The notes under the pieces are model-generated. The model saw nothing but the letters and a program-made list of their open reading frames with translations, made no database searches and had not been told where the DNA came from. This document shows, in pieces, positions 1-7,957 of a stretch of DNA of 64,000 nucleotides. Every line of letters begins with the position of its first letter. Within the stretch, counting starts at the first letter, position 1. The DNA is from an uncultured Propionibacteriaceae bacterium (GTDB lineage Bacteria; Actinomycetota; Actinomycetes; Propionibacteriales; Propionibacteriaceae). A program made the position numbers and the translations under genes. The stretch covers positions 1 to 64,000 of the forward strand of contig CALBCJ010000040.1 of assembly GCA_937926975.1 (NCBI GenBank), in the 5' to 3' direction.

Positions 1-471
1 CGGGGTGATGTTCCACCGGTTCAGTGACGGGTCCGGCCCGACCTTCGGGTCCACCACCGGGAGCTCCAGCTGCAGGGCCGCCGCCCGGACAACCTCCTCC
101 GACACCGGCTGGGCGGTCGGGATCGGGGTCAGCGTAGTCCGGCAGATGTCCTCGATCTTGTCCTCGGCCCCGCGCTCACCCAGGCCGCTGCAGATCCGGT
201 CCTTGGCCGACATTGTCTCCGGCGCTGTCGGAGCAGGTCCCTGGCCGCCCGTCGTCCCCGTCGCGCTGCCCCGAGGCGGCGTGCTCGTCGGAGGATCAGT
301 CCGACGACACGACGTGGATACCCACTGGGCTCCCCCCGTCTCCCTGCCAGCCGTCATGTTGCACGGGGTGGGGTCTGGCTTTGGCCAGGCAGGCCCTCCT
401 TGCAGGACGAACAGCGGGACCACGAGGAGAACTCCCGCCATGGCGAGCTTCACTTTGGTCAGAATGGACAT
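1..471 (-). CDS. Secreted/anchored hypothetical protein, incomplete at window edge
   Basis: No stop is reached between the ATG at 471 and base 1, so 157 codons of an incomplete gene are visible. The N terminus has a short basic start and one hydrophobic helix (about residues 8-24) like a signal peptide or anchor. A Pro/Thr/Gly-rich linker follows, then a segment with two cysteines, and a VGPDPSLNRWNI stretch at the very edge. From memory that stretch recurs in secreted actinobacterial proteins of unknown function; I cannot verify it here. A GGTGGAAG ribosome site precedes the ATG. The start overlaps the end of the upstream lipoprotein gene by 13 bases, which points to one transcript and translational coupling. 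Confidence 0.75.
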   Translation of the reverse strand, partial: MSILTKVKLAMAGVLLVVPLFVLQGGPAWPKPDPTPCNMTAGRETGGAQWVSTSCRRTDPPTSTPPRGSATGTTGGQGPAPTAPETMSAKDRICSGLGERGAEDKIEDICRTTLTPIPTAQPVSEEVVRAAALQLELPVVDPKVGPDPSLNRWNITP

Positions 472-1076
472 GCTTCCACCTTTTCGAAGTTGGGGTAGGT
501 CATCTTGAGCTTGCCGTCGACACGCTTGAACCCCCACCGGTGCAGGATGACCCCAGAAGGCTGGCCCAGGTCCTTCCCGTTGCGGTCGATAAAGATCGAG
601 CCCCGGCTGTCGATACAGCCCTGCAACGTGACCAGAGCCTCCGCGTGAATGGGAGTGGGGTCCCAGCGGGTGGTGAGACGGTACTCCAGCTTCACGGCCG
701 TGACCCCAGCGTCGTGGACCTGCTTCAGAACGTCCATGAACAAGGTCATGCCGGGGTCGGCCATAGTGGCCTCAATCTCCGGAGTAGGAGTCAGGGAGGC
801 GACCCCACCGGCGAGAGTGAGCCGGCGGTCCTCCTCGAACTGCCGCCGCCACACCGCGGTCGCCTCCTCGACCAGGGCCACCTGCTCCCGCGACTGCTGG
901 TACTCCTGCGGGGTGCACGGCGTCGGACTACTCGACCCGTCCGGCCTCGCACACCTGTACGTCGGCGACCTCGTCGACTCAGGCTCAGGCGACGGGGCAG
1001 CAGCCGGGCTCCCCGAGCAGCCCACCAGCACAGCAGCGGCCAGGACGGCACCAGCAACACGACGGGGACAGATCAT
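459..1076 (-). CDS. Hypothetical lipoprotein
   Basis: A 205-residue protein with a basic start, hydrophobic core and lipobox LVGC (modified Cys20), followed by a Pro/Ser-rich linker, so it should be lipidated and held on the outer face of the membrane. The remainder has a Gln/Glu-rich helical stretch (about residues 55-90) and a globular C terminus with two cysteines (about residues 155 and 203) that could pair. I do not recognise a family. A GAGGAGG ribosome site lies just upstream of the ATG. It is the first gene of a pair with the secreted protein that overlaps its 3' end. A decayed partial copy of its 5' part lies immediately upstream. Confidence 0.8.
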   Translation of the reverse strand: MICPRRVAGAVLAAAVLVGCSGSPAAAPSPEPESTRSPTYRCARPDGSSSPTPCTPQEYQQSREQVALVEEATAVWRRQFEEDRRLTLAGGVASLTPTPEIEATMADPGMTLFMDVLKQVHDAGVTAVKLEYRLTTRWDPTPIHAEALVTLQGCIDSRGSIFIDRNGKDLGQPSGVILHRWGFKRVDGKLKMTYPNFEKVEACPF

Positions 1077-1130
1077 CGGACCTCCTCAGACACGTGGTAG
1101 GGGAACCCGCCGGCCACCGGCCAGCAGGGG

Positions 1131-1252
1131 CTATATGAGCCGGCGGTCCTCGTCGACCAGGGCCACCTGCCCGTGACTGCTCGTACTCCTGCACCAAGCC
1201 CGCCAGCACAGCAGCAGCCAGCACCAGCAAGACAACGGAGCCAGGTCATCAT
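1131..1252 (-). pseudogene. Decayed partial duplicate of the adjacent lipoprotein gene
   Basis: This stretch keeps a ribosome site (GGGAGG) and an ATG at 1252, but the homology to the neighbouring lipoprotein is spread over different frames. One frame reads VLAAAVLAG then VQEYEQS, matching the neighbour's VLAAAVLVG and PQEYQQS. Another frame reads QVALVDEDRRLI before a stop at 1131, matching the neighbour's QVALVEE and EDRRL. The segment between lipobox and QEYQQS, and the one between QVALVEE and EDRRL, are missing. It is therefore a frameshifted, internally deleted remnant, not a working gene. Confidence 0.7.
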
Positions 1253-1266
1253 CGAGCCTCCCGGGA

Positions 1267-1297
1267 GTGTTAGAGACAGTCTGGTTGCTTCTAACAC
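1267..1297. promoter_or_regulatory. 8-bp inverted repeat, possible operator
   Basis: GTGTTAGA (1267-1274) and TCTAACAC (1290-1297) are perfect inverted arms with a 15-base spacer. The site is AT-richer than its surroundings and lies just upstream of the lipoprotein remnant and its operon on the minus strand. It could bind a dimeric regulator or form a weak hairpin. The remaining bases to 1527 hold no gene I can support. Confidence 0.35.
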
Positions 1298-1527
1298 AGG
1301 CCGCAACCCCCTCCCGAGAACTTGTCTGTGGAGAGACCAGCAAGAAACTGGGTCACAGAAAGGGCAGCGGGGCCGGCGGCTTCTCGTGGCTAGGCCAGAC
1401 AGAGGCGGTACCGGGCGCCGTCCTCACCGGGACGCGCCCCGAGCCGGCCCAGCCACTCCGCCAGCAGCCAGCTCGACAAGCGCGCCACTGCTGCACACCA
1501 GACCCGGCCGACCGGCCGCCGTACGGG

Positions 1528-2181
1528 TCAGGAGCCGCGTACTACCAGGCCGGACTCGAAGGCCAGGATCACCAGCTGGACCCGGTCCCGGGAGCCGGTC
1601 TTGGCGAGCAGGGCGTGGATGTGGGACTTCACGGTCGACTCGGCGACGACCAGCTCGGCTGCGATCTCCGGGTTCGACAGTCCCCTGCCCACCAGGGACA
1701 GGACGTGCCGCTCCCGCTCGCTCAGCCCGTCCAGGCGCGAGGCCCCAGCGGTGGTCGTGATCGGGAGCATCCGGTCCAGCAGGCGCCGGGTCGCTGAGGG
1801 GGCGACCACCGCGTCCCCGGCGCAGACGGCCCGGACCGCGGCCAGCAGCTCGGGGGCCGAGGCGTCCTTCAGCAGAAAGCCGGAGGCTCCGGCGTTCAGG
1901 GCGCGGACCACGTACTCGTCCAGGTCAAACGTCGTCAGCACCAGCACTTTTGTCGCCGGGCACCGCCGCAGGACAGCCTCGGTCGCGGCCAGGCCGTCGA
2001 GGTTCGGCATCCGAATATCCATCAGCACCACGTCGGGGCGCAGCTCGACGGCCTTGCGGACCGCCTCGTGACCGTCAGCCGCCTCGCCGACGACCGTCAG
2101 GTCCCGCTGCGGTCCGAGAATCATCCGGAACCCGGTCCTCACCATCGCCTGGTCATCGACCAGCAGCACCCGCCAGCTCAC
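1528..2181 (-). CDS. NarL/FixJ-family response regulator
   Basis: A 217-residue two-domain response regulator. The receiver domain (about residues 3-120) has the acidic pair D9-D10, the phosphoacceptor in VVLMDIRMP (Asp55), the Thr in VLTTFD and the Lys in LLKDAS. The C-terminal LuxR helix-turn-helix (about residues 148-210) reads LSERERHVLSLVGRGLSNPE and continues with VVAESTVKSHIHALLAK. Its ATG overlaps the stop of the histidine kinase gene by four bases (ATGA), so the two form a coupled operon. The likely targets are its own promoter and the divergent DUF418 gene, because two identical palindromes lie between them. Confidence 0.93.
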   Translation of the reverse strand: MSWRVLLVDDQAMVRTGFRMILGPQRDLTVVGEAADGHEAVRKAVELRPDVVLMDIRMPNLDGLAATEAVLRRCPATKVLVLTTFDLDEYVVRALNAGASGFLLKDASAPELLAAVRAVCAGDAVVAPSATRRLLDRMLPITTTAGASRLDGLSERERHVLSLVGRGLSNPEIAAELVVAESTVKSHIHALLAKTGSRDRVQLVILAFESGLVVRGS

Positions 2182-3191
2182 CGCACCTCCAGAGGAACCC
2201 GCGCCTCGACAGTGAAGTCCCCGCCACGGCAGGACACCTCCAGCGCACCTCCAACCGCGGCGATCCGCTGCCGCATCGCGCTGATCCCGATCCCGTCAAC
2301 GACAGCCGCCGCCCGGGCCGGGTTCTGAGCCTGCCACACCAGCTGCCGGTCGCGGACCTCGAGCCGGCCCCGCAGGGTCGTACCCGGGGCGTGGCGCAGT
2401 GCGTTCGTCAGCGACTCCTGGACGCACCGGTACACCGCTGTCTGCGCCGGCTCCCCCAGGCTGGCGGTCGTCACGCCCTCGCCGAGGATGACCTCCGCCA
2501 GCTGCCCGGCCTGCTGCGCATTCTCCACCAGAGCAGGGATATCACTCAGCCTGGGCTGGACCTGCGTGGTCGCGCCCGAGCCCAGCTCGCGCACCAGCGC
2601 CCGGGTCTGCGCCAGCGCCTGGACGGCCGTCTCGTGGATCTGGTCAAGGGCCTCGGTCACCGAGGCCAGCCGCTCCTCACCGCTCAGGTCGACCTCGTCG
2701 GCCGGGGCGTGGGCCAGGTACCGGGCGGCCTCGCTGGCCACGACGATCAGCGCCAGCCCGTGCCCGACGACGTCGTGCATCTCGGCCGAGACCCGGCCGC
2801 GCTCAGCGAGCAGCGCCTCCCGTACGAGCTCGTCACGCAGCCGCCGACGGGTACGGACGGCCACCCCGACCGCTACCGCCGCCGCGACCACGGCGACCTG
2901 GGTGCCGAGCAGCACGAGCCGGTCGAGGAAGAGCACCCGGTCAGAGACCTGGCCGACCTCGTCCTTGGACCAGTCCCAGGTGGCCAGGCCGATGCCAATG
3001 CCGGTCGGCACCAGCCACAGCCACCACCGCCGGCCGTGGGCGGCCACGACCCCGAGCGCGACCGGGACCAGGATGTCAACCTCCCACGCCTCATCGGTGA
3101 CCAGCAGCTGTACGGCGCCCAGCACCATGGCGGCCGCCACCAGGGCGTGGCTGCCCCAGTCCCACCACCGGCGTCGCGCCTCAGCTCTCAT
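2178..3191 (-). CDS. Sensor histidine kinase (HisKA_3 type)
   Basis: A 337-residue membrane kinase partnered with the downstream response regulator. Four or five hydrophobic segments (residues about 15-110) form the sensor part without an obvious extracellular domain. The dimerisation/phosphoacceptor helix follows, with RVSAEMHDVVGHGLALI (His about 139). The HATPase region has the N box (CVQESLTNALRHA) and a compact GIGISAMRQRI. The usual DxGxG G1 motif is hard to see and may be shortened. I chose the ATG at 3191 because a TAGTCT -10-like box lies exactly 8 bases upstream, suggesting a leaderless transcript; the open frame extends further upstream but looks non-coding. Confidence 0.9.
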   Translation of the reverse strand: MRAEARRRWWDWGSHALVAAAMVLGAVQLLVTDEAWEVDILVPVALGVVAAHGRRWWLWLVPTGIGIGLATWDWSKDEVGQVSDRVLFLDRLVLLGTQVAVVAAAVAVGVAVRTRRRLRDELVREALLAERGRVSAEMHDVVGHGLALIVVASEAARYLAHAPADEVDLSGEERLASVTEALDQIHETAVQALAQTRALVRELGSGATTQVQPRLSDIPALVENAQQAGQLAEVILGEGVTTASLGEPAQTAVYRCVQESLTNALRHAPGTTLRGRLEVRDRQLVWQAQNPARAAAVVDGIGISAMRQRIAAVGGALEVSCRGGDFTVEARVPLEVR

Positions 3192-3199
3192 GCCCGCCG

Positions 3200-3205
3200 A
3201 GACTA
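3200..3205 (-). promoter_or_regulatory. -10 box of leaderless promoter for the kinase-regulator operon
   Basis: TAGTCT on the minus strand, 8 bases before the ATG at 3191. No convincing Shine-Dalgarno sequence is present. Spacing matches other TANNNT-start arrangements in the window. Confidence 0.5.
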
Positions 3206-3244
3206 GGGCCGGCCGTGCCGTACCCGTCGCGCCGGGGGCACCTT

Positions 3245-3356
3245 TCCACCCTGGGGTGGAGGCTCGCAGGCCCGCTGGCTGACCGCTCGGGCGGCAGGCG
3301 GTCCGCTCCGCCGGCTGGCGCAGCCGGCCGAGGTGATCTCTCCACCCTGGGGTGGA
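3245..3356. promoter_or_regulatory. Two identical 16-bp palindromes in a divergent promoter region
   Basis: TCCACCCTGGGGTGGA occurs at 3245-3260 and again at 3341-3356. Each has 7-base arms (TCCACCC/GGGTGGA) around a two-base centre, and the centres are 96 bp apart. They lie between the divergent kinase-regulator operon (start 3191) and the DUF418 gene (start 3430). The arrangement suggests binding sites for the LuxR-type regulator encoded here, controlling both directions. That is inference from position and symmetry. Confidence 0.6.
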
Positions 3357-3417
3357 AAGCCCCGCAGAACCGTCCAACGGGGGTTTGGCAACGGCTTTTG
3401 CGGCGTCCAGCGGCTCC

Positions 3418-3423
3418 TAGGGT
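3418..3423 (+). promoter_or_regulatory. -10 box of leaderless promoter for the DUF418 gene
   Basis: TAGGGT lies 6 bases before the ATG at 3430, too close for a leader with a ribosome site, so the transcript probably starts at or near the A of the start codon. Confidence 0.5.
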
Positions 3424-3429
3424 GGCGGC

Positions 3430-4431
3430 ATGAGACACCGGATCCCCTTCCTCGACATGCTGCGCGGCTTCGCGATCAGCGGCATCCTGCTGGTGAACAT
3501 CGGCGAGATCACCTCGCTGGGCCACGACCTGCCCCCCACCGAGGGCCCTGCCGAGCCCGCCATGCAGGTGCTGTACTACCTGGTCAGCGCCCGCTTCGTA
3601 CCGATCTTCATGCTGCTTTTCGGAATCTCGATGGGGCTGATCTGGCGGAGCCTGCGCGAGCGCGGCGAGCGGGGCTGGCCCCAGCTGCTGCGCCGGATGC
3701 TGTCGCTGACCGGGTTCGGGCTGCTCCACATGCTGCTCTACCCCGGTGAGGTGCTGACCACGTACGGGGTGGGCGGGCTGCTGGTGCTGCCGCTGGTCCT
3801 GTTCTGCTCGGCGCGGGTGCTGCTGGTCATCGGCACGGTTGCGACCCTGGCAGCGGTGGCGCTCGGCGGCGGCGCGCTGGCCATCCCCGGGCTGTTCTGC
3901 CTCGGAGCGGCCTTCGTCGGGTACGGGGTGCCGGAGCGTCTCGACGCCGGCGACCGGTGGGTCCGGCGGGCCCTGCTGGTCCTGGGCGTGCTGACGGCCG
4001 CCGCTGTGGCCTGGCAGACCACCGAGCCGGGAGACCCTCGTTTCACCACCGCGGGCGGGGTCGCCGGCATGGTCCAGGCCGGCCTGTACATCACCGGGCT
4101 GTCGGTGCTGTGGCAGACCCGGGCCCGGCGGCTGCTGTCGGCACTGTTCACTCCACTAGGCCGGATGGCGTTCTCGAACTACCTGGGCGCCACGGCGCTG
4201 AGCGTACCGCTCGGGCGTCTGCTGGGCTTGTCCACCTCCACCACGGTCCTGCCGGCGCTGGGGCTGGCGGTGGCGGTGCTGATCGTCCAGAACCTGTTCT
4301 CCCGCTGGTGGCTGGAGCACTTCGCGTACGGGCCGATGGAGTGGGTGTGGCGCTCGGTCACCCGCTGGCAGGTGGTCTCGCTGCGCCGCACCGAGCAGCA
4401 GGTCCTTCCGGCTGCTGCGGCCCAGGTCTGA
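3430..4431 (+). CDS. DUF418 (YeiB-like) multi-pass membrane protein
   Basis: A 333-residue integral membrane protein. It opens with IPFLDMLRGFAISGILLVNI, the hallmark of the DUF418/YeiB family and related acyltransferase-3-like membrane proteins. Conserved FGISMGLIWRS and RRMLSLTGFGLLH loops follow, with about eight to ten hydrophobic helices. The C-terminal part (GRMAFSNYL, then FSRWWLEHFAYGPMEWVWR) matches the DUF418 domain. The biochemical function of the family is not established; a transport or acyl-transfer role in the envelope is often assumed. It is transcribed divergently from the two-component operon and may be its target. A strong bidirectional hairpin follows it. Confidence 0.88.
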   Translation: MRHRIPFLDMLRGFAISGILLVNIGEITSLGHDLPPTEGPAEPAMQVLYYLVSARFVPIFMLLFGISMGLIWRSLRERGERGWPQLLRRMLSLTGFGLLHMLLYPGEVLTTYGVGGLLVLPLVLFCSARVLLVIGTVATLAAVALGGGALAIPGLFCLGAAFVGYGVPERLDAGDRWVRRALLVLGVLTAAAVAWQTTEPGDPRFTTAGGVAGMVQAGLYITGLSVLWQTRARRLLSALFTPLGRMAFSNYLGATALSVPLGRLLGLSTSTTVLPALGLAVAVLIVQNLFSRWWLEHFAYGPMEWVWRSVTRWQVVSLRRTEQQVLPAAAAQV

Positions 4432-4439
4432 CCCCGTAC

Positions 4440-4478
4440 GGGCTGCGCGGCGCTCCCAGCACGAGTGCCGCGCAGCCC
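4440..4478. terminator. Bidirectional hairpin terminator
   Basis: GGGCTGCGCGGC (4440-4451) pairs perfectly with GCCGCGCAGCCC (4467-4478) across a 15-base loop, followed by GTTTCG. It sits between the convergent DUF418 gene and the cobalamin-transport operon and can serve both. Confidence 0.75.
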
Positions 4479-4484
4479 GTTTCG

Positions 4485-5183
4485 TCACGACCCGCCGAGC
4501 CGGCGTGGGCGGGTCACCCGAAGACCGAGGTCCGTGACCTCCAGCGGGCCCGGGGTGAGCATCCTGGCCACCAGCCCCGGCACGTCGGCCGGGGTGAGCG
4601 GACCAACCCAGCACATGTCGGGCTGGACCACCACCACCGGGGCCTGGTTGCAGGGGAAGACACAGCCGGACTGGGTCAGCAGCACCTCCGTGTCCGCCGC
4701 CCCGTTCCTCCCCAGAGCCTGTGACAAGGCCGCATGGGTCTGGGCTGCGCCCTGGGCACTGCAGCGCGGACCGCGGCAGACCAGGACCTGCCGGGCCACG
4801 TCCGGGACCTCGGCCCAGCGCGGGTTCCGCAGCGAGTCCTTGGCGCTCAGCCGTCGCGCACCCCCTTCGGGCGGCAGCTCTGCAGGAACCCCGTGCACCG
4901 GCCGCGGCTCCAGCCACAGCTCGAGCCCGGGGCCGCGCGACTGCAGCCACCACCGGGCCACCCGGCCCAGCCACGACACCGGGCCCGGGTCGTCACCGAA
5001 GGTCACCCCCACCAGCCGTACGGGCTCCGCGCCGGCTGCGGCCAGGCCATCGAGCTGGTCCACCAGGGACGGCCCGTCACCTTGCAGCAGGGCTGCTGCT
5101 GCCTGCAGCCGGGAGGCGGCGACCGCCAGCTCTGGCCAGCGGCTCGCGTCGGGAAAGGCCAGAGCGACCAGCAGAGTCCTCAT
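4485..5183 (-). CDS. CbiX-like / [2Fe-2S] thioredoxin-like ferredoxin fusion protein
   Basis: A 232-residue protein, last gene of the riboswitch-controlled operon. The N-terminal half (to about residue 85) resembles a chelatase (CbiX/sirohydrochlorin type) half-domain: a hydrophobic strand, then DGPSLVDQLDGLAAAGAEPV and RLVGVTFGDD. The C-terminal half has the thioredoxin-like ferredoxin pattern: CRGPRC (about residues 136-141), then SGCVFPCNQAPVVVVQPD with two more cysteines, giving four candidate cluster ligands. The ATG overlaps the stop of the ATPase gene (ATGA). I infer a role in cobalt, corrinoid or tetrapyrrole handling after uptake. I see no clear catalytic histidine pair in the chelatase half, so it may be non-catalytic. 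Confidence 0.7.
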   Translation of the reverse strand: MRTLLVALAFPDASRWPELAVAASRLQAAAALLQGDGPSLVDQLDGLAAAGAEPVRLVGVTFGDDPGPVSWLGRVARWWLQSRGPGLELWLEPRPVHGVPAELPPEGGARRLSAKDSLRNPRWAEVPDVARQVLVCRGPRCSAQGAAQTHAALSQALGRNGAADTEVLLTQSGCVFPCNQAPVVVVQPDMCWVGPLTPADVPGLVARMLTPGPLEVTDLGLRVTRPRRLGGS

Positions 5184-5932
5184 GCCCGGCTCCAGCTCAC
5201 GCGCATCCGGTCGGTCGTCGTCACTGTCGCTGTGACCTGGAAGACCTCCGCCACCAGCTCCGGCGTCAGCACCTCGCTGGCCGGGCCGTGCCGGTGCAGC
5301 CGGCCCTGGTGCATCACGGCGACGTCGCGGCAGAAGGCGGCGGTCAGGTCGAGGTCGTGCAGCACCGCGATCACGGTGATCCCGAGCCGGCAGACCCGCT
5401 CCATGAAGTCCAGCTGGTGGCTCAGGTCAAGGTGGTTCGTCGGCTCGTCGAGCAGCAGCACCCGGGGTCGCTGGGCCAGGGCGCGGGCCAGGTGCACCCG
5501 CTGCCGCTCACCACCGGACAGCGTCGGCCACCGCCGCTGCGCCAGGTGGGTCACCGCCGAGGTCTCCATGGCCTCGTCGACAGCGTCCGGGTCCGGGTCG
5601 CGGGCCCCGGGCCAGGACCCGATGTGCGGGATCCGGCCCAGGCCGACCACATCGCGGACCATGAGGTCCAGCCCGGTGCTGGGGTGCTGCTCCACCAGGG
5701 CGATCTGACGGGCCCGCTCCCGCGCCGCCAGCCGAGCCAGGGGCTGGCGGTCGAGGAGCACCTCCCCCTCGGCTGCGGTGCGCAGCCCCGCCGCCAGGTG
5801 CAGCAGGGTCGTCTTGCCCGACCCGTTCGGGCCGACCACCGCGGTCACCGTGCCCGGGGCGAAGTCGAGCGTGACGCCGGAGACGATCCGGCGCCCGGCA
5901 GCCTCCCAGGCGATGTTGTCCAGCCGAATCAT
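5180..5932 (-). CDS. btuD: Cobalamin ABC transporter ATP-binding protein
   Basis: A 250-residue ABC ATPase of the FepC/BtuD family. Walker A is GPNGSGKTT (residues 34-42), the Q loop follows (ALVEQHPS), the signature is LSGGERQRV, Walker B is RVLLLDEPTNHLDL and the switch His is in VLHDLDL. It should power the BtuC-type permease at the inner membrane face. I placed the start at the ATG at 5932, which overlaps the permease stop by four bases; the frame remains open upstream inside the permease gene but lacks family similarity there. The family also imports siderophores and haem, but the cobalamin riboswitch upstream of the operon favours corrinoids. Confidence 0.9.
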   Translation of the reverse strand: MIRLDNIAWEAAGRRIVSGVTLDFAPGTVTAVVGPNGSGKTTLLHLAAGLRTAAEGEVLLDRQPLARLAARERARQIALVEQHPSTGLDLMVRDVVGLGRIPHIGSWPGARDPDPDAVDEAMETSAVTHLAQRRWPTLSGGERQRVHLARALAQRPRVLLLDEPTNHLDLSHQLDFMERVCRLGITVIAVLHDLDLTAAFCRDVAVMHQGRLHRHGPASEVLTPELVAEVFQVTATVTTTDRMRVSWSRA

Positions 5933-6969
5933 GACCGCCTCGCCTGGGCTCGCAGCAGGTACACCAGCACCGGGGCGCCGATCGCCGCGGTGATCACGCC
6001 GATCGGGATCTCCGTACCCGCTCGCAGTGACCTGGCCAGGGTGTCCGCCACCAGCAGCAGCACGGCCCCGGCCAGGGCGCTCAGCGGCAGCAGCGTACGG
6101 TGCAGGGGGCCGGTCGCGATCCGTACCAGGTGCGGCACTGTCAGCCCCACAAACCCGATCGGGCCGACGAAAGCGACCGTGGTCGCCGTGATCAGCGCGG
6201 TCAGCACGAGCAGGGCCCAGCGGGTACGGGAGACGTTGATGCCCAGGGAACGGGCCGAGGTCTCCCCGAAGGCGAAGGCGTCCAGGGCACGGGCCGCGAA
6301 CAGCAGCACCAGCAGTGCGGCCGCCAGCGCCCCCAGCATGATCACCGCCGACGGCCACCGCAGCCCCGCCAGGGAGCCCAGGGTCCAGGTCATCACCTGC
6401 CGGGAGACGTCCCGGCTGCCGAAGACCATGATGGCCAGTGAGGTGAAGGCTCCGCAGAGCTGGCCCAGCGCCACGCCGGCCAGGATCGTCCGGCCCGGCG
6501 GCAGCGCCCCAGAGCGCCCGGTCGCCAGTCCCAGCACCAGCACCATCGAGAGCACCGCGCCGGCAAAGGCAGCCACGGTCAGGGTGAGGTGCTGCGGCAC
6601 GAAGGGCAGCGAGATACCGAAGACCAGCACCAGCACCGCACCAACCGAGGCACCCGATGAAATCCCGAGCAGGTACGGGTCGGCGAGCTCGTTGCGGGTC
6701 AGCGACTGGAGCACCACACCACAGATCGCCAGCGCCGCACCGACCGACAGTGCGCCCATCACCCGCGGCAGCCGCAGGTCCCAGACGATCCGGTCGGCAA
6801 GAACCGAGACGTGCTCTCCCGGAATCAGCGCCAGCCGGCGCGCCAGAACATCGATGACATCGCGCAGTGAAAGGTCAGCCGAGCCGACCCGCAGCGCTAC
6901 CGCTGACGCTGCCACGATGCCCACAGTGAGGGCCGCACCCAGCAGCACGGCCCTCCAGCGGCGCTGCAT
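5929..6969 (-). CDS. btuC: Cobalamin ABC transporter permease (FecCD family)
   Basis: A 346-residue polytopic permease with about ten membrane helices. Family motifs include RLPRVMGALSVGAALAICGV, LTRNELADPYLLGISSGAS, FVGLTVPHLVRI and a GTEIPIGVITAAIGAPVL stretch near the end, which contains the ATPase-contact region. Length is typical for BtuC/FecD/FepD proteins. It begins two bases after the binding-protein gene ends and overlaps the ATPase gene by four bases. It transports a corrinoid or, less likely, a ferric siderophore. Confidence 0.9.
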   Translation of the reverse strand: MQRRWRAVLLGAALTVGIVAASAVALRVGSADLSLRDVIDVLARRLALIPGEHVSVLADRIVWDLRLPRVMGALSVGAALAICGVVLQSLTRNELADPYLLGISSGASVGAVLVLVFGISLPFVPQHLTLTVAAFAGAVLSMVLVLGLATGRSGALPPGRTILAGVALGQLCGAFTSLAIMVFGSRDVSRQVMTWTLGSLAGLRWPSAVIMLGALAAALLVLLFAARALDAFAFGETSARSLGINVSRTRWALLVLTALITATTVAFVGPIGFVGLTVPHLVRIATGPLHRTLLPLSALAGAVLLLVADTLARSLRAGTEIPIGVITAAIGAPVLVYLLRAQARRS

Positions 6970-6971
6970 TG

Positions 6972-7949
6972 CTAGATCGTGGCGATCTGCTCGGAAACGG
7001 TCTTCGCGCCGTCCACCAGCCGAACCCCCGGGGTGGTCTCAGCGAACGAGACCACCACGTACGCCTTGTTCTTCACCGCCTTGAGCTGGCTGAGCACCGG
7101 GTCTGACTCCAGCCTCTGCTTTTTCGCGTCAGCCGTCGACCACGACGCCTCGGCCAGCACGATCACATCCGGGTCGGCCTGAACCACCTTCTCCCAGGAC
7201 ACACTGACCCAGGCCCCTGGCACGTCAGCGAAGACGTTGGTCGCACCAACCGCGGTCACGATCACCTGAGGCCCACCGCCTCCGACCCCGGCGTACGCCT
7301 CGTCGGTGCCGGAGTCGAACCAGAACACCCGCTTGCCCTTGCCAGCAGCCTGAGTCTTCACCTGGTCCAGGTCGGCCCGCTGCTGTCCGACGAGCTTCTG
7401 GGCGCGGTCCTCGACGCCGAAGACCCGCGCGACCTCGCTGACCTCGGCCCAGGCCTGATCGATGCTGTACGCGGTGTTCTTGTCCCGGTCCGGGCAGGCC
7501 GCGGGGCTGATGTAGGTGCTGATCTGCTCGGTCTTCAGCTCCTCACGGGTACCGACTCCCTTGGCCGAGAAAGCCGACGGGTACGAGGCGTAGCCGAAGT
7601 CTGGCTTGGCCTGCAGGAACACTTCCTTCGAGGGGTACTCGGCGCCGGAGAGCACCTTCACCGAGTCGTACGCCTGCTGCCACCGGCTGGCGATCTTGTC
7701 GTCAAGGTAGGCGGTGCCCACCATCTGCTTCTCCAGCCCCAGAGAAAGCAGCACCTCGGTCGCTCCCTGGTTAAGGCTGACGGCAGCCTGGGGCGGCTGG
7801 GTGAAGGTGACCGAGACGCCGCAGTTCGTCACCGTGACCGGCGTGTACGACGTGGCCGAGGAATCCGGGGAGGCTGCCGTCTCCGTCGGGGCGCCGACGC
7901 ATCCCGACAGGAGAAGACCGGCAACAAGGACTAGGTTGCGAATACGCAT
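6972..7949 (-). CDS. btuF: Cobalamin-binding lipoprotein of ABC transporter (BtuF-like)
   Basis: A 325-residue substrate-binding protein of the FecB/BtuF type. The signal peptide ends in the lipobox LSGC (Cys17), so it is anchored outside the membrane. The mature part has two lobes: QAAVSLNQGATEVLLSLGLE begins the first, and a long linking helix (AWAEVSEVARVFG) and a second lobe (WVSVSWEKVVQADPDVIVL) follow. It is the first gene after a cobalamin riboswitch, which makes a corrinoid the best substrate guess. The ribosome site region (AAAGAG just before the ATG) lies next to a segment complementary to the riboswitch. Confidence 0.9.
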   Translation of the reverse strand: MRIRNLVLVAGLLLSGCVGAPTETAASPDSSATSYTPVTVTNCGVSVTFTQPPQAAVSLNQGATEVLLSLGLEKQMVGTAYLDDKIASRWQQAYDSVKVLSGAEYPSKEVFLQAKPDFGYASYPSAFSAKGVGTREELKTEQISTYISPAACPDRDKNTAYSIDQAWAEVSEVARVFGVEDRAQKLVGQQRADLDQVKTQAAGKGKRVFWFDSGTDEAYAGVGGGGPQVIVTAVGATNVFADVPGAWVSVSWEKVVQADPDVIVLAEASWSTADAKKQRLESDPVLSQLKAVKNKAYVVVSFAETTPGVRLVDGAKTVSEQIATI

Positions 7950-7957
7950 ACAGACTC

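Noticed and set aside
4721..7084. A 787-codon plus-strand open frame opposite the cobalamin transport genes
   Set aside because: Composition typical of shadow frames and opposite overlapping, co-linear transporter genes.
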